Notes: generated by a model not told the origin, from the letters alone. 55,814 bases of DNA from Gammaproteobacteria bacterium (GCA_022826885.1 JAJDUB010000025.1:1-55814), one strand, 5' to 3'. Positions 34,723 through 44,626 are shown, counted from the first letter of the stretch. Translations and numbers: made by a program.

Positions 34723-34981
34723 GGCTTAGATCCCTTGATATTATCCCCGCATCAGGTCTGGACTCCTGTTGCCTGAATATGGTATAAATCCGCTCCTCAG
34801 TTTGTAAAACTGCATTTGCGGACCGTGGAAGGAAGCGCCGGTTCGTGTCTTCTTGAGGGTGATGCCCTGGAAATCCCTGTACTGAACGGCAAGACCGTGT
34901 AAATACGTCGCGCTGTTTTCAATTATGGAAGCTCTGTATCAGTCAGAGCGCTCGAACTAACAATACCTGGAGAGACAGACT
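34723..34981 (+). promoter_or_regulatory. Upstream region / possible leader of the serine-cycle operon
   Basis: No gene seen in 259 bases. Two perfect 6-base hairpins occur: 34,798-34,812 (CAGTTT, 3-base loop) and 34,931-34,949 (GCTCTG, 7-base loop). The second ends 32 bases before the aminotransferase ATG, just before its GGAGAG ribosome site. TATAAA near 34,781 could be a -10 box. The stretch between the hairpins (GGAAGGAAGCG, GAGGGTGATGCCC) could fold but matches no riboswitch I recognise. Promoter, operator or RNA leader for the operon is inferred from position. Confidence 0.4.
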
Positions 34982-36160
34982 ATGCCCGGTCGAAATTATT
35001 TACATATACCCGGTCCGACGATCGTGCCCCAGCGCATTCGTAACGCCATGGCGATAGAACAGGAGGATATGCGTGCGGAGGATTTCCCCGAATTCACGCT
35101 GCCGTTGTTTGACGACCTGAAAAAGATTTTCAAAACGGAAACGGGACGGATATTCATCTTCCCTTCCTCCGGCACCGGTGGGTGGGAAGCCGCGATTACC
35201 AACACCTTGTCACCCGGGGACAAGGTCCTGATGTCGCATTTCGGCCAGTTCAGCCAACTTTGGGTGGACATGTGCCGGCGTCATGGCCTGGATGTCCACG
35301 CCCTGGAACTGGACTGGGGTGAGGGTGTTCCCGTTGACCGTTATGCGGAAATACTGAAAGCCGATACCGACAGGGAAATCAAGGCCGTGTTTGCCACTCA
35401 CAATGAGACCGCTACAGGCGTGAAGAGTGACGTAGCCGGGGTCCGCAGGGCGCTGGATGAGGCGGATCACCCGGCACTGTTTTTTGTCGATGCGGTGAGT
35501 TCCCTGGGTAGCCTGGATTTCCGTATGGATGAGTGGGGAGTGGACCTGGCTGTCAGCGGCTCGCAGAAGGGTTTTATGCTGCCCACGGGACTCGGTATCG
35601 TCGGCGTCAGTGAAAAAGCGCTTGCCGCGCGCACGGACGCAACCCTCTACCGCACCTTTTTCTCCTTCGACGACATGATCGGGGCCAACGACAACGGTTA
35701 TTTCCCCTATACTCCCAATACCATCTATCTCAGGGGGCTGCGGGAATCCGTCGATATGCTGATGGAGGAAGGCCTGGATAACGTCTTTGCCCGCCACACC
35801 CGTATGGCTACCGCGGTACGCAAGGCAGTGGAGGCGTGGGGCCTGTCCCTGGTCGCCAAAGATGAGAAATGGTATTCCGACACGGTCAGCGCAGTGCGGG
35901 TGCCGGAGGGTTTTGACGGTAATGCAGTGGCGCGCCACAGCTATAAATACTATAACGTCGCGCTGTCCATCAGCCTCGGCAAGATTGCCGGCCAGGCATT
36001 CCGCATAGGACACCTCGGTGATTTGAATGAAGTGATGGTATTGACTCCGCTCAACAGCGCAGAGATGTCGATGAAAGATATGGGGATTGATATTGAGCTG
36101 GGTAGCGGCGTGGCCGCCGCGCAGGAATACCTGCGCAATACCCGGCAGGCTCGCTTCTGA
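34982..36160 (+). CDS. sga: Serine-glyoxylate aminotransferase
   Basis: 392 residues, class V PLP aminotransferase: transfers the amino group of serine to glyoxylate, giving hydroxypyruvate and glycine. PLP lysine K196 in VSGSQKGFMLPTGLG; GPTIVPQRIRNAMAI and FPSSGTGGWEAAITN near the N-terminus; THNETATGVKSDV. GGAGAG before ATG. First gene of the operon with mcl, mtkA, mtkB, hprA and ppc, which decides between this and the related aspartate-glyoxylate (BhcA) or alanine-glyoxylate enzymes. Its TGA overlaps the next ATG. Confidence 0.92.
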   Translation: MPGRNYLHIPGPTIVPQRIRNAMAIEQEDMRAEDFPEFTLPLFDDLKKIFKTETGRIFIFPSSGTGGWEAAITNTLSPGDKVLMSHFGQFSQLWVDMCRRHGLDVHALELDWGEGVPVDRYAEILKADTDREIKAVFATHNETATGVKSDVAGVRRALDEADHPALFFVDAVSSLGSLDFRMDEWGVDLAVSGSQKGFMLPTGLGIVGVSEKALAARTDATLYRTFFSFDDMIGANDNGYFPYTPNTIYLRGLRESVDMLMEEGLDNVFARHTRMATAVRKAVEAWGLSLVAKDEKWYSDTVSAVRVPEGFDGNAVARHSYKYYNVALSISLGKIAGQAFRIGHLGDLNEVMVLTPLNSAEMSMKDMGIDIELGSGVAAAQEYLRNTRQARF

Positions 36161-37104
36161 TGAGTTTTACTCAGTACCCGCCAGCGCCGGTGCGGTTGCA
36201 GCGCAGTGAACTTGCCGTGCCCGGATCCAACCCCGGCATGTTCGAAAAAGCGGCCCGTTCCGCCGCGGACTTTATCTTCCTGGATTGCGAGGATGCGGTG
36301 ATCCCTGATGACAAACCCCGGGCCAGGAAGAACATCATCGAGGCGTTGAACGATATCGACTGGCAGGGAAAAACCATGTCGGTGCGCATCAATGGACTCG
36401 ATACGCATTACATGTACCGCGACGTGGTGGATATCGTCGAACAGGCCGGCGCCAGGCTCGATACCGTGCTGATCCCCAAGGTGGGCACGGCTGCGGACGT
36501 CTACATGGTGGATTGCCTGCTGACCCAGATTGAGGACGCCACAGGGATTGAAAAGAAAATCGGCATAGAGTGCCTGATTGAGACCGCGCTGGGCGGGGCC
36601 AACGTCATGTCCATCGCACAGTCCTCGACGCGCCTGGAGGCCCTGCACTTCGGGGTTGCGGATTATGCGGCCAGTATGCGGGCGCGCACCGTGAACATCG
36701 GCGGATTGAACCCGGATTACCAGTGTGACGGCGCCCTGGGCGACCAGTGGCATGCCGCCCTGGTGAACATTGTCACCGCATGCCGGGCCTGCGGATTGCG
36801 CGCCATAGACGGTCCGTACGGCGATTTCAACGATCCGGAAGGATATATTGCTGCTGCCAGGCGGGTGGCGGCGCTGGGTTATGAAGGCAAGTGGGCGATC
36901 CACCCCAACCAGATCGAGCTGGCCAACGACGTGATGTCGCCCCCGGAAGCCGAAGTGACCCGGGCCCGGCGCGTGCTGGAGGCGTTGCAGGAAGCGGCGG
37001 CGCAGGGCAAGGGCGCGGCGCAACTGGACGCCAAGATGATCGATGCGGCCTCGGAACGCATGGCAAGAAACATCGTACGGCAGGCTGAATTAATTGAGAG
37101 GTAA
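36160..37104 (+). CDS. mclA: Malyl-CoA lyase
   Basis: 314 residues, CitE-like TIM barrel that splits malyl-CoA to acetyl-CoA and glyoxylate. Conserved strings: [34 protein letters not shown] (metal/CoA side, with Asp and Glu), [25 protein letters not shown] (metal Glu), and [13 protein letters not shown]. Start codon overlaps the aminotransferase stop. Flanking malate-CoA ligase genes make citrate lyase or citramalyl-CoA lyase unlikely. Confidence 0.92.
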   Translation: MSFTQYPPAPVRLQRSELAVPGSNPGMFEKAARSAADFIFLDCEDAVIPDDKPRARKNIIEALNDIDWQGKTMSVRINGLDTHYMYRDVVDIVEQAGARLDTVLIPKVGTAADVYMVDCLLTQIEDATGIEKKIGIECLIETALGGANVMSIAQSSTRLEALHFGVADYAASMRARTVNIGGLNPDYQCDGALGDQWHAALVNIVTACRACGLRAIDGPYGDFNDPEGYIAAARRVAALGYEGKWAIHPNQIELANDVMSPPEAEVTRARRVLEALQEAAAQGKGAAQLDAKMIDAASERMARNIVRQAELIER

Positions 37105-37109
37105 CAAGT

Positions 37110-38297
37110 GTGGAAATTCATGAATATCAAGCAAAGGAAATCCTGACGGATTTCGGCGTACCCATCCCCCGGGGGGGACTGGCGTACAGCCCGGAACAGG
37201 CTGTATACCGTTCCCATGAAATCGGCGGTGATGCCTGGGTGGTCAAGGCACAGATACACTCGGGCGGGCGCGGGAAGGCCGGCGGGATAAAGTTCTGCCG
37301 GGACGACGAGGAGATCTGGGCGGCTGCCGATGAACTGCTCGGCAAGAGACTGATCACCAACCAGACCGGCAGCGCCGGCAAGATCATTCACCGTTTATAC
37401 GTCGAGGAGGCGCGCGAAATTGCCAATGAATATTACATCGGGTTTGTCCTGGACCGGCAGAAGGAGAGGATCTCCATCGTTGCTTCCTCGGAGGGGGGAA
37501 TAGAGATCGAGGATATAGCCAGTGAAAAGCCGGATTCACTCATTCGCGTAACCGTTGAACCGGCGGTGGGCATGCAGCCCTTCCAGGCCAGGGAGATTGC
37601 CTTCAAACTGGGCATCGATAAAGCCCTGAGCAGCCAGGCGATTACAACACTCCTGGGTTGCTACCGGGCGTTCCGCGACCTGGATGCCACCATGGTGGAA
37701 ATCAACCCCCTGGTCGTGACCACGGACAACCACCTGCTGGCGCTGGATGCAAAAATGGGATTTGATGACAACGCCCTGTTCCGGCGTCCGAATATTTCTG
37801 AATTGCGGGATAAGTCACAGGAAGACCCCCGGGAAATGAAGGCGGCGGACCGCGGCCTGAGTTACGTGGGACTACAGGGGAATATCGGCTGTATCATCAA
37901 CGGCGCCGGTCTGGCGATGGCGACCATGGACATGATCAAACACGCCGGCGGGGAGCCGGCCAACTTCCTGGACATAGGTGGCGGGGCTTCGCCGGATCGC
38001 GTGGCAAAGGCCATCAACCTGATCCTGGCAGACAAGAACGTCAGGGCGGTACTGGTGAATATCTTTGCCGGGATCAACCGCTGTGACTGGGTTGCCGAAG
38101 GGATAGTTCAGGCGCTGGGCAAGATTGAACTGACGCTGCCCTTCGTGGTCAGGCTGTCGGGCACCAACATGGAAGAGGGCAGGGAAATACTGAAGAACAG
38201 CGGCTTGCCGATCATCATGGCGGGCACCCTGCAGGAAGCGGCGGATAGGGCGGTTACCGCGTGGCAGGACTACGAGAAAGACCAGGGTCAGGAGTAG
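37110..38297 (+). CDS. mtkA: Malate-CoA ligase (malate thiokinase), beta subunit
   Basis: 395 residues, ATP-grasp subunit homologous to Suc[24 protein letters not shown] is trimmed here to the typical start [26 protein letters not shown] binds ATP, and the C-terminal domain has [16 protein letters not shown] and [19 protein letters not shown] start with GAGAGG. Known: malate thiokinase and succinyl-CoA synthetase subunits are alike; the operon with mcl and ppc decides for malate. Confidence 0.92.
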   Translation: MEIHEYQAKEILTDFGVPIPRGGLAYSPEQAVYRSHEIGGDAWVVKAQIHSGGRGKAGGIKFCRDDEEIWAAADELLGKRLITNQTGSAGKIIHRLYVEEAREIANEYYIGFVLDRQKERISIVASSEGGIEIEDIASEKPDSLIRVTVEPAVGMQPFQAREIAFKLGIDKALSSQAITTLLGCYRAFRDLDATMVEINPLVVTTDNHLLALDAKMGFDDNALFRRPNISELRDKSQEDPREMKAADRGLSYVGLQGNIGCIINGAGLAMATMDMIKHAGGEPANFLDIGGGASPDRVAKAINLILADKNVRAVLVNIFAGINRCDWVAEGIVQALGKIELTLPFVVRLSGTNMEEGREILKNSGLPIIMAGTLQEAADRAVTAWQDYEKDQGQE

Positions 38298-38307
38298 GAG
38301 AGCAGTT

Positions 38308-39201
38308 ATGTCGATTTTAATAGACGAAAAAACAAAGGTCATAGTCCAGGGCTTTACCGGCCAGATCGGCACCTTCCATTCCCGGGACATGATCGGTTAC
38401 GGCACCAATATTGTCGGTGGCGTTACCCCCGGCAAGGGGGGGACCCGGTACCTGGACCGGCCCGTGTTTGACACGGTCAAGGATGCGGTAGCCGAGACCG
38501 GCGCCGACAGCAGTATCATTTTCATTCCGCCGCCGTTTGCCGCCGACGGCATCATGGAAGCCGCGGACGCCGGCATAAAGTATTGTGTCTGTATCACCGA
38601 TGGTATCCCCGCACACGACATGATCCGGGTGAAGCGCTATATGCGCCGCTACCGGGTGGAAGACAAGATGCTGCTGACCGGGCCCAACTGTGCCGGCACG
38701 ATCAGCCCCTCCAAGGCCATGCTGGGTATCATGCCGGGGCATATCTACATACCGGGCAGGGTGGGCGTTATCGGCCGCTCCGGCACCCTGGGATACGAGG
38801 CCGCTTCGCAGATGAAAGCGCTGGGAATCGGGGTATCGACCAGTGTCGGTATCGGCGGCGACCCCATCAACGGCAGTTCCTTCAAGGATCACCTGGTACG
38901 GTTTGAAGAGGATCCGGATACCGATGCCGTGGTGATGATAGGCGAGATCGGGGGGCCGCAGGAAGCGGAAGCGGCCGAGTTCTACCGGGACAACATGAAA
39001 AAGCCGGTTATAGGATATATCGCGGGCCTGACCGCGCCCAAGGGTAAACGCATGGGGCATGCCGGCGCCATTATTTCCGCATTCGGCGAGAGCGCCGCGG
39101 AAAAGGTGGAAATCCTGCAGGAATGCGGCGTGACCATCGTGCCCAGGCCGTCTGAATTCGGGAACACCGTAAAGGCAGTGCTGGATGGAGAGACAACATG
39201 A
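38308..39201 (+). CDS. mtkB: Malate-CoA ligase (malate thiokinase), alpha subunit
   Basis: 297 residues, SucD-like. CoA-binding Rossmann domain at 1-120 (VIVQGFTGQIGTFHSRDM, VGGVTPGKGG), phosphohistidine H251 in KRMGHAGAIISAFGE, and GIGGDPINGSSF. With MtkA it makes malyl-CoA from malate, CoA and ATP. Ribosome site GGAG; ten bases after mtkA. Its TGA overlaps the ATG of the hydroxypyruvate reductase gene (ATGA). Confidence 0.92.
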   Translation: MSILIDEKTKVIVQGFTGQIGTFHSRDMIGYGTNIVGGVTPGKGGTRYLDRPVFDTVKDAVAETGADSSIIFIPPPFAADGIMEAADAGIKYCVCITDGIPAHDMIRVKRYMRRYRVEDKMLLTGPNCAGTISPSKAMLGIMPGHIYIPGRVGVIGRSGTLGYEAASQMKALGIGVSTSVGIGGDPINGSSFKDHLVRFEEDPDTDAVVMIGEIGGPQEAEAAEFYRDNMKKPVIGYIAGLTAPKGKRMGHAGAIISAFGESAAEKVEILQECGVTIVPRPSEFGNTVKAVLDGETT

Positions 39202-40169
39202 GTAAACCCAGGGTAATAGTCAGCCGCAAGTGGCCGAAAGAGGTCGAAAGCAGGATGCAGGAACTCTTCGACGTGCAGTTGAATGAAACGGACGTTCCCA
39301 TGACGGTCAGTCAAATGCACGGGGCGCTGCAGAACGCTGATGCCTTCTGCCCGACCGTCTCCGACCAGGTCAACGCGGCGGTCCTCTCAGTGGATAACCT
39401 CAAGGCCAGGATTATCGGCAGCTACGGGGTGGGTTTTAACCATATCGACCTTGACGCCGCCAGGTCCCGCGGGCTGGTAGTGACCAATACGCCGGAAGTG
39501 CTCACCGATTGTACGGCCGATCTGGCCATGACCCTGCTGCTGATGACTGCGCGCCGCGCCGGCGAAGGTGAACGGCACGTGCGCAACAGGGAATGGACCG
39601 GCTGGCGCCCGACCCACATGATGGGCACGAAGGTGACGGGCAAGACCCTGGGTTTGATCGGGATGGGCAGGATCGCAAGGGCCATGGCGCACAGGGCTTT
39701 CCACGGATTCGGTATGAGGATTATCTTCACGGACCCCTATCCGCCGCCGGATGAGGTGGTCGCTTCACTGCAGGCGGAGGCGCGGGATACCGTAGAGGAT
39801 GTGCTGCGGGAGGCAGATTTTGTCTCCCTGCATTGTCCCGGCGGCAAGGAAACCTACCATTTAATCAATGCTGAGCGGCTCGCCGTGATGAAACCCGGGG
39901 CGTTTCTCATCAACAGCGCCCGCGGCGACGTGATCGACCAGTCCGCACTGATTTCGGCCCTGGAAACGGGCGCCATCGCCGGCGTCGGCATGGACGTTTT
40001 CGAAGGAGAACCGGCCGTGCCCGATCAATTATTGTCGATGGAGAACGTAGTGCTTTTCCCGCACCTGGGCAGCGCCTCCAGGGAAACCAGGGTTGCGATG
40101 GGCATGCGGGTCGTGGAAAACCTGCAGGCGTTTTTCAACGGTGAAACGCCGCGCGATCGCGTTGTGTGA
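39198..40169 (+). CDS. hprA: Hydroxypyruvate reductase (glycerate dehydrogenase)
   Basis: 323-residue D-2-hydroxyacid dehydrogenase that reduces hydroxypyruvate to D-glycerate. NAD motif LGLIGMGRIARAMAHRA, INSARGDVIDQSAL (catalytic Arg region before it, Glu after), and catalytic His in VVLFPHLGSASRETR. Could in principle be glyoxylate reductase; membership in the serine-cycle operon supports HprA. Coupled at both ends (ATGA with mtkB, GTGA with ppc). Confidence 0.9.
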   Translation: MSKPRVIVSRKWPKEVESRMQELFDVQLNETDVPMTVSQMHGALQNADAFCPTVSDQVNAAVLSVDNLKARIIGSYGVGFNHIDLDAARSRGLVVTNTPEVLTDCTADLAMTLLLMTARRAGEGERHVRNREWTGWRPTHMMGTKVTGKTLGLIGMGRIARAMAHRAFHGFGMRIIFTDPYPPPDEVVASLQAEARDTVEDVLREADFVSLHCPGGKETYHLINAERLAVMKPGAFLINSARGDVIDQSALISALETGAIAGVGMDVFEGEPAVPDQLLSMENVVLFPHLGSASRETRVAMGMRVVENLQAFFNGETPRDRVV

Positions 40170-42895
40170 CAAAGAGTTCTACTTCATCATTCGAATTTCC
40201 TGAACAGTCCTCGGTAGCGGGACTGGACTCGGCGGTTGCCAGTTATGCCGGCAACCTCATAGAACTGCTGGCGGAGTTGTTGCGCCAGGTCATCAGGCAG
40301 AGAAAGCCGGAGATACTCCCGGTTTTCGAGGGAGAGCAGGCCCTGCCGAGGGATGACGACGAGTTGTTGCTGGCCGGGTTGCAGGCCTGGGGGATCTGGT
40401 TCCAGCTTCTCAATATCGCCGAAGAAAACGCGGCCATGCGCCGGCGCCGGGCGACTGAAAGTATGCGCGGACTGGAACATGTCCCCGGCACGTTTGCCAG
40501 CGTAATTGCCCGGGCCAGTGCGATGGACCTGTCCCGGCAGGAAGTCCAGGACTTGCTGGACCGTATGAAAGTGACGCCGACCGTCACCGCACACCCCACG
40601 GAGGCAAAACGCGTAACGGTCCTGCAGATTCACCGCCGTATCTACGTGATACTGTACCGGCTGGAAGCTACGCGCTGGACCCCGCGTGAACGGGAAGCGC
40701 TGGAAGAACAACTCCGTAACGAAATCGACCTGCTCTGGTTGACCGGGGAGTTGCGTCTGGAGAAACCTTCCGTTGTCCAGGAAGTTAAATGGGGCCTGCA
40801 TTTCTTTGAGCAAACCTTGTATGAACGCGTTCCGGAGACCCTGGAAAGACTTGACTGGGCCCTGGCAAGGCATTACCCGGGCGTAAAATTTTCCACCCCG
40901 CCATTTTTCCGCTTCGGTTCCTGGATAGGGGGTGACCGTGACGGTAATCCTTCCGTCAACAACACCATTACCCGGGAAGCCCTGTTGTTGAACAGGAATG
41001 CTGTTTTACAGCATTACCAGGCAAGTTTGAACAGGTTGTTCTCCCAACTCAGTGTATCCATTCACGCGATACACCCGCCGGCCGCATTTATAAAACACCT
41101 GGACAGCTTGCTGGATGGAAGCGGGCGCCGGAGCAGCATCGAGAAGCGCAACCCGGGTGAGATATTCCGGCAGTTTGTTATCTGCATACTGGAAAAGGTC
41201 AGGAATACCGAGAAAAAAAACACGCTGAGCGAGTTCAGTTATGCCGATGCCGAGCAGTTTATCCGGGACTTGAAAATTCTTGAGCAGGGACTGCAGGCCG
41301 CCGACTGCGCAGACCTGGCAGACTCGCAGGTAACCCCGCTGCGGCGCCAGGCCGAGGCGTTCCGGTTTTGCACGGCGCGCCTTGACGTAAGAGAAAATTC
41401 CACGGTCATAACCAAAACGCTGAGAGACATCTGGCAACTTCGGCAGCAGGGGGAAACACCGCCCCCGGCGGATGCGCCGGAATGGCTCGCCTGGATACAG
41501 GCGGAGTTGTCCACACCGGTCGATCAACTCCCGCATTTCTCCCTTGCGGACAGGCAATCAGCCATGACTTTCGGCCTGTTCCAGTTGATTGCCGAAACGC
41601 AACGGACCCTGGACAGGGATGCGTTTGGCGGTTTTATCCTGAGCATGACCCGGTCGGTGGCGGATATACTGGGCGTGTACCTGCTGGCCAAGTATGCTGG
41701 GGTATTCAGCGACAGCCAGGCGGTGGAAAATTCGCCCCTGCCGGTCATACCCCTGTTCGAGACCATTGAAGACCTGCGCAAGGCCCCCAGGATCATGCAG
41801 GTCCTGCTGAAAACGCCGGTTGTCCGGCGCAGCGTGAGGGAACAGGGCGGTATCCAGGAAGTCATGATCGGTTACTCCGATTCCAACAAGGACGGCGGGT
41901 TCCTGACGGCGAATTATGAATTGAGCCGCGCCCAGACGGAACTGACCAGAACCGGCGAAAAATGCAGGATTCCCATCGTTTTCTTTCATGGCAGGGGCGG
42001 ATCGGTCAGCCGCGGCGGCGGGCCGACCAGGAGCGTTATTGCTGCGCAACCTGCGGGTTCCGTAAACGGCAAACTGCGGATTACGGAACAGGGCGAAGTT
42101 GTCTCTTCCAAGTACGCCAACCACGGTACGGCGCAGTACGAAATGGAGCTGCTTGCCGCCAGTGTCATGGAGCATACCCTGAAATCCATGACGGAGGATC
42201 AATTCAGACCCGACCCGGAGTTTGAGCAGGCCATGGACGCGCTGTCCAACCTGGCTTACACCGAGTACCGGCAGTTGGTGGAGGAGACGGGACTGGTCGA
42301 TTATTATCAGACGGCAAGCCCGGTGGAGGAACTGGGCAAGCTCAGGATCGGCTCGCGGCCGGACCGCAGGTTCGGTGTCGGTTCGCTGGACGACCTGCGA
42401 GCCATTCCGTGGGTATTTGCCTGGACCCAGAACCGCCACCACGTCCCGGCCTGGTATGGGCTGGGCAGCGCCGTGGAGAAGTTTATCAGGGTCAGGGGCA
42501 GTGAGGGAAAGAAACTGCTGAAGAAAATGTATAAACGCTGGCCGTTGTTCAGATTGATTATTGACGAGGCGGAAAAATCCCTGGCCTTTGTGGACACTGA
42601 CGTGCTGCTCCGGTACGCCGGCCTGCTGGAGCAGGAAATCATCTCCTCGAAAATCCTGCAGGAATACAGGCAGTCCATAGCAGGCGTGCTCATGATAACG
42701 GGCGAAAAAAAACTGGCGGAACAGTTCCCCCGTTTCAGCAGGAAACTGGATCGCCGCGGCGATATCCTCAAACAGGTCGGCCTGGCCCAGGTCGAACTGG
42801 TCAAACGGTTTCGCGAACAGGGCAAACAGTCAGACCTGGTTGCGCTGCTCCTCTCCATCAACTGCGTCAGCGCCGGCCTGGGGTGGACGGGGTGA
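40166..42895 (+). CDS. ppc: Phosphoenolpyruvate carboxylase
   Basis: 909 residues, normal bacterial length. Carboxylates PEP to oxaloacetate. Catalytic His143 in VTAHPTEAKR, RFGSWIGGDRDGNP, GYSDSNKDGGF and FHGRGGSVSRGGGP; the C-terminal end (SINCVSAGLGWTG) corresponds to the usual NG(I/V)-AG--NTG end. GTG start overlaps the hprA stop (GTGA). In this operon it supplies the C4 acid of the serine cycle, the CO2-fixing step. Having ppc in the operon marks an assimilatory cycle, unlike the partial sets often seen in gammaproteobacterial methanotrophs. Confidence 0.93.
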   Translation: MTKSSTSSFEFPEQSSVAGLDSAVASYAGNLIELLAELLRQVIRQRKPEILPVFEGEQALPRDDDELLLAGLQAWGIWFQLLNIAEENAAMRRRRATESMRGLEHVPGTFASVIARASAMDLSRQEVQDLLDRMKVTPTVTAHPTEAKRVTVLQIHRRIYVILYRLEATRWTPREREALEEQLRNEIDLLWLTGELRLEKPSVVQEVKWGLHFFEQTLYERVPETLERLDWALARHYPGVKFSTPPFFRFGSWIGGDRDGNPSVNNTITREALLLNRNAVLQHYQASLNRLFSQLSVSIHAIHPPAAFIKHLDSLLDGSGRRSSIEKRNPGEIFRQFVICILEKVRNTEKKNTLSEFSYADAEQFIRDLKILEQGLQAADCADLADSQVTPLRRQAEAFRFCTARLDVRENSTVITKTLRDIWQLRQQGETPPPADAPEWLAWIQAELSTPVDQLPHFSLADRQSAMTFGLFQLIAETQRTLDRDAFGGFILSMTRSVADILGVYLLAKYAGVFSDSQAVENSPLPVIPLFETIEDLRKAPRIMQVLLKTPVVRRSVREQGGIQEVMIGYSDSNKDGGFLTANYELSRAQTELTRTGEKCRIPIVFFHGRGGSVSRGGGPTRSVIAAQPAGSVNGKLRITEQGEVVSSKYANHGTAQYEMELLAASVMEHTLKSMTEDQFRPDPEFEQAMDALSNLAYTEYRQLVEETGLVDYYQTASPVEELGKLRIGSRPDRRFGVGSLDDLRAIPWVFAWTQNRHHVPAWYGLGSAVEKFIRVRGSEGKKLLKKMYKRWPLFRLIIDEAEKSLAFVDTDVLLRYAGLLEQEIISSKILQEYRQSIAGVLMITGEKKLAEQFPRFSRKLDRRGDILKQVGLAQVELVKRFREQGKQSDLVALLLSINCVSAGLGWTG

Positions 42896-43050
42896 CCTGG
42901 CACGGTGATCCGGGGTCGGACCAGTCCGGATTGATATGACCTACTGATAATAAAGGACTTTTTTATAAAAAGACCTGCCAGATCAGGCTTAGGCTACTGT
43001 TTTTGTAGGTCAAAACGGGGCTCTAAGGAGAAAGCATTGTTCACAGGTTG

Positions 43051-44169
43051 TCAGCAGAACACGGTGAGCACGCCCGTATACCCATACAGCCTGTTGTGAA
43101 AAATCTCACCGTTAGCGAAGAAGCCGACCAGGGGCAATTCGCCCAGTTCATCCCGGATCATGGTCAACTCTTCCGAGTTGGGACCGAACTGGTAGCGCCC
43201 GCGTCCGGTGCAGGAGTAATAGACCGCGCCGCGAGGTTGCGAGCTTAACCGGCCTTTTACGTCTGCCAGCATGCGCTGCATGTCCTGTCTGGCCGTGTTG
43301 CCGTCGCGCCGGCAGAACATGATCTCACTGCCCTCCGCCAGCATGTGGCCTACGGCAATGAGGCGGTTACCCTCGTCGATGCCGACCAGGTTGCGCACCA
43401 TGTAATCGCTGGTATCGGATCCGGGGATCGGAAATCCCGCGAAAATATAGCCCGCAACCCGTTGCAGGTCCCTGGCTATCACTTCACCCACGTCTTCCAT
43501 GAATACATCCAGGGCAGGCCGGTTGTCCAGTTCAATGATGATATTGCGCTCGCAGGCAGTGATGACGTGCCTGGATGAAAAAGGCGTGCAGCCCTGGGTA
43601 TGACCCGTCGCCACGGGCACGTCGCCGGAGAACAGCACGCCGGAAACGCCGCCGGATACGACTGCGTCGGCCACCTGCACGTTCACGTCTGCGGATGAAC
43701 TCAGTCCACCCACGAAAAAAGCATTGGGAATGTTCTGCGCCAGCGCCGAGATCAGGGACGGGACCTGCATATTGCCCGGGTCGCAGTGGAGAATGCCGAA
43801 ATAGAATTCGTGGTTTTTGAGCCAGTCACCGGCGCTGGTGATGAAACCGTCGACATCCCCGGTCTGTACGGGCAGGGGCCTGAACGCAGTATCGGGAAAT
43901 TCCGCGATCATGACGGCCAGAGCCGGTTGGTCGTAATACTCCTTGCCGGTGGCGCTCACACCGAGTCCGACGCTGCCGCACCAGTGTGTGATGCCGGTAC
44001 GCTGTCTGAGCGTGTCCAGTATGATCCCGAGTTTCGGAATGAGGGTGGAAGTGGCATAGATAAAGCCGAGGTTCGCCTCCTCAGGAACCTGGCCGACCTG
44101 GTCCAGGCAGTCTTTTACCAGTTGCCTGGGCTGCTGGCCGCCGCTGTGTCCGAATAGAAACTGTTGCAT
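43051..44169 (-). CDS. FIST-domain signal protein
   Basis: 372 residues with a FIST N domain (FGHSGGQQPRQLVKDC, LGFIYATSTL, GSVGLGVSATG) and a FIST C domain toward the end (AVYYSCTGRGR, DELGELPLVGFFANGEI). Known: FIST proteins are putative sensors for small ligands such as amino acids, often near signalling genes. I start at ATG 44,169; the frame runs open to 44,487 but that part overlaps the cytochrome gene and looks like no protein. Downstream of the sulfite dehydrogenase pair, with no kinase or cyclase nearby. Confidence 0.82.
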   Translation of the reverse strand: MQQFLFGHSGGQQPRQLVKDCLDQVGQVPEEANLGFIYATSTLIPKLGIILDTLRQRTGITHWCGSVGLGVSATGKEYYDQPALAVMIAEFPDTAFRPLPVQTGDVDGFITSAGDWLKNHEFYFGILHCDPGNMQVPSLISALAQNIPNAFFVGGLSSSADVNVQVADAVVSGGVSGVLFSGDVPVATGHTQGCTPFSSRHVITACERNIIIELDNRPALDVFMEDVGEVIARDLQRVAGYIFAGFPIPGSDTSDYMVRNLVGIDEGNRLIAVGHMLAEGSEIMFCRRDGNTARQDMQRMLADVKGRLSSQPRGAVYYSCTGRGRYQFGPNSEELTMIRDELGELPLVGFFANGEIFHNRLYGYTGVLTVFC

Positions 44170-44236
44170 TGCCGAATATATGTTACACGAATAACCATTC
44201 TGTGCCTGTATCGCCTGCCTTAATCCAGGTAATCCA

Positions 44237-44279
44237 GGGGTCAGAGTAAAAATTCTGGCGAATTTCTTACTCTGACCCC
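44237..44279. repeat. Palindromic element family A, copy 3
   Basis: 43 bases with GGGGTCAGAGTAAAAATTC on one side and TTACTCTGACCCC on the other. The minus-strand cytochrome gene runs into it, taking its last codons and TAA from the element. Confidence 0.9.
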
Positions 44280-44626
44280 AGCATTTTTTTGCGAATGCGG
44301 GGCCGGGTGTCAGTGATGCCGTAATGCCTGGTGAGGTAATCGAGAATGACCAGTTCGGCTTCTCCCAGGTCCCACAAACCGTGTTCCGCCTGCATCTGGC
44401 GAATAGTATCTTCCCAGCCGTTTCTGTCCATCCGGTTCTGGGTGACGATTTGTGCCGAATGGCAGGCGGCGCAGTGGGCATTGGCAAGTTCCCAGCCCCG
44501 GTCGATCACGAAGCCTGTGGCCTCATCCACGGCTTTGACCTCGGCCCGGGAAATTCCGGAGACCAGCAGGGCTGAAATCACCGGCAGACAAATGGTCAGA
44601 CCACGTAAACGCCGATGCGGTGGCAT
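44267..44626 (-). CDS. Small c-type cytochrome, likely electron acceptor of the sulfite dehydrogenase (SorB-like)
   Basis: 119 residues; signal peptide ends near SGISRA (28), one haem c motif CAACH at 52-56, and Met residues after it (NRMDRNGWEDTIRQM) as candidate axial ligand. Its start overlaps the molybdoenzyme gene by 31 bases, so they are co-translated; SorA and SorB form such a pair in the periplasm. The C-terminus GSE and the stop lie inside palindromic element copy 3. Confidence 0.83.
   Translation of the reverse strand: MPPHRRLRGLTICLPVISALLVSGISRAEVKAVDEATGFVIDRGWELANAHCAACHSAQIVTQNRMDRNGWEDTIRQMQAEHGLWDLGEAELVILDYLTRHYGITDTRPRIRKKMLGSE

Noticed and set aside
34840..34910. Glycine or tetrahydrofolate riboswitch before sga
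   Set aside because: No match to the conserved cores I know; only generic hairpins are visible.
42953..42976. Rho-independent terminator after ppc
   Set aside because: An imperfect AT-rich inverted repeat (AGGACTTTTTT / AAAAAGACCT) without a GC-rich stem or following U-run; too weak to call.
44170..44487. N-terminal extension of the FIST gene
   Set aside because: Overlaps the cytochrome gene out of frame and has no FIST features; the family begins near ATG 44,169.
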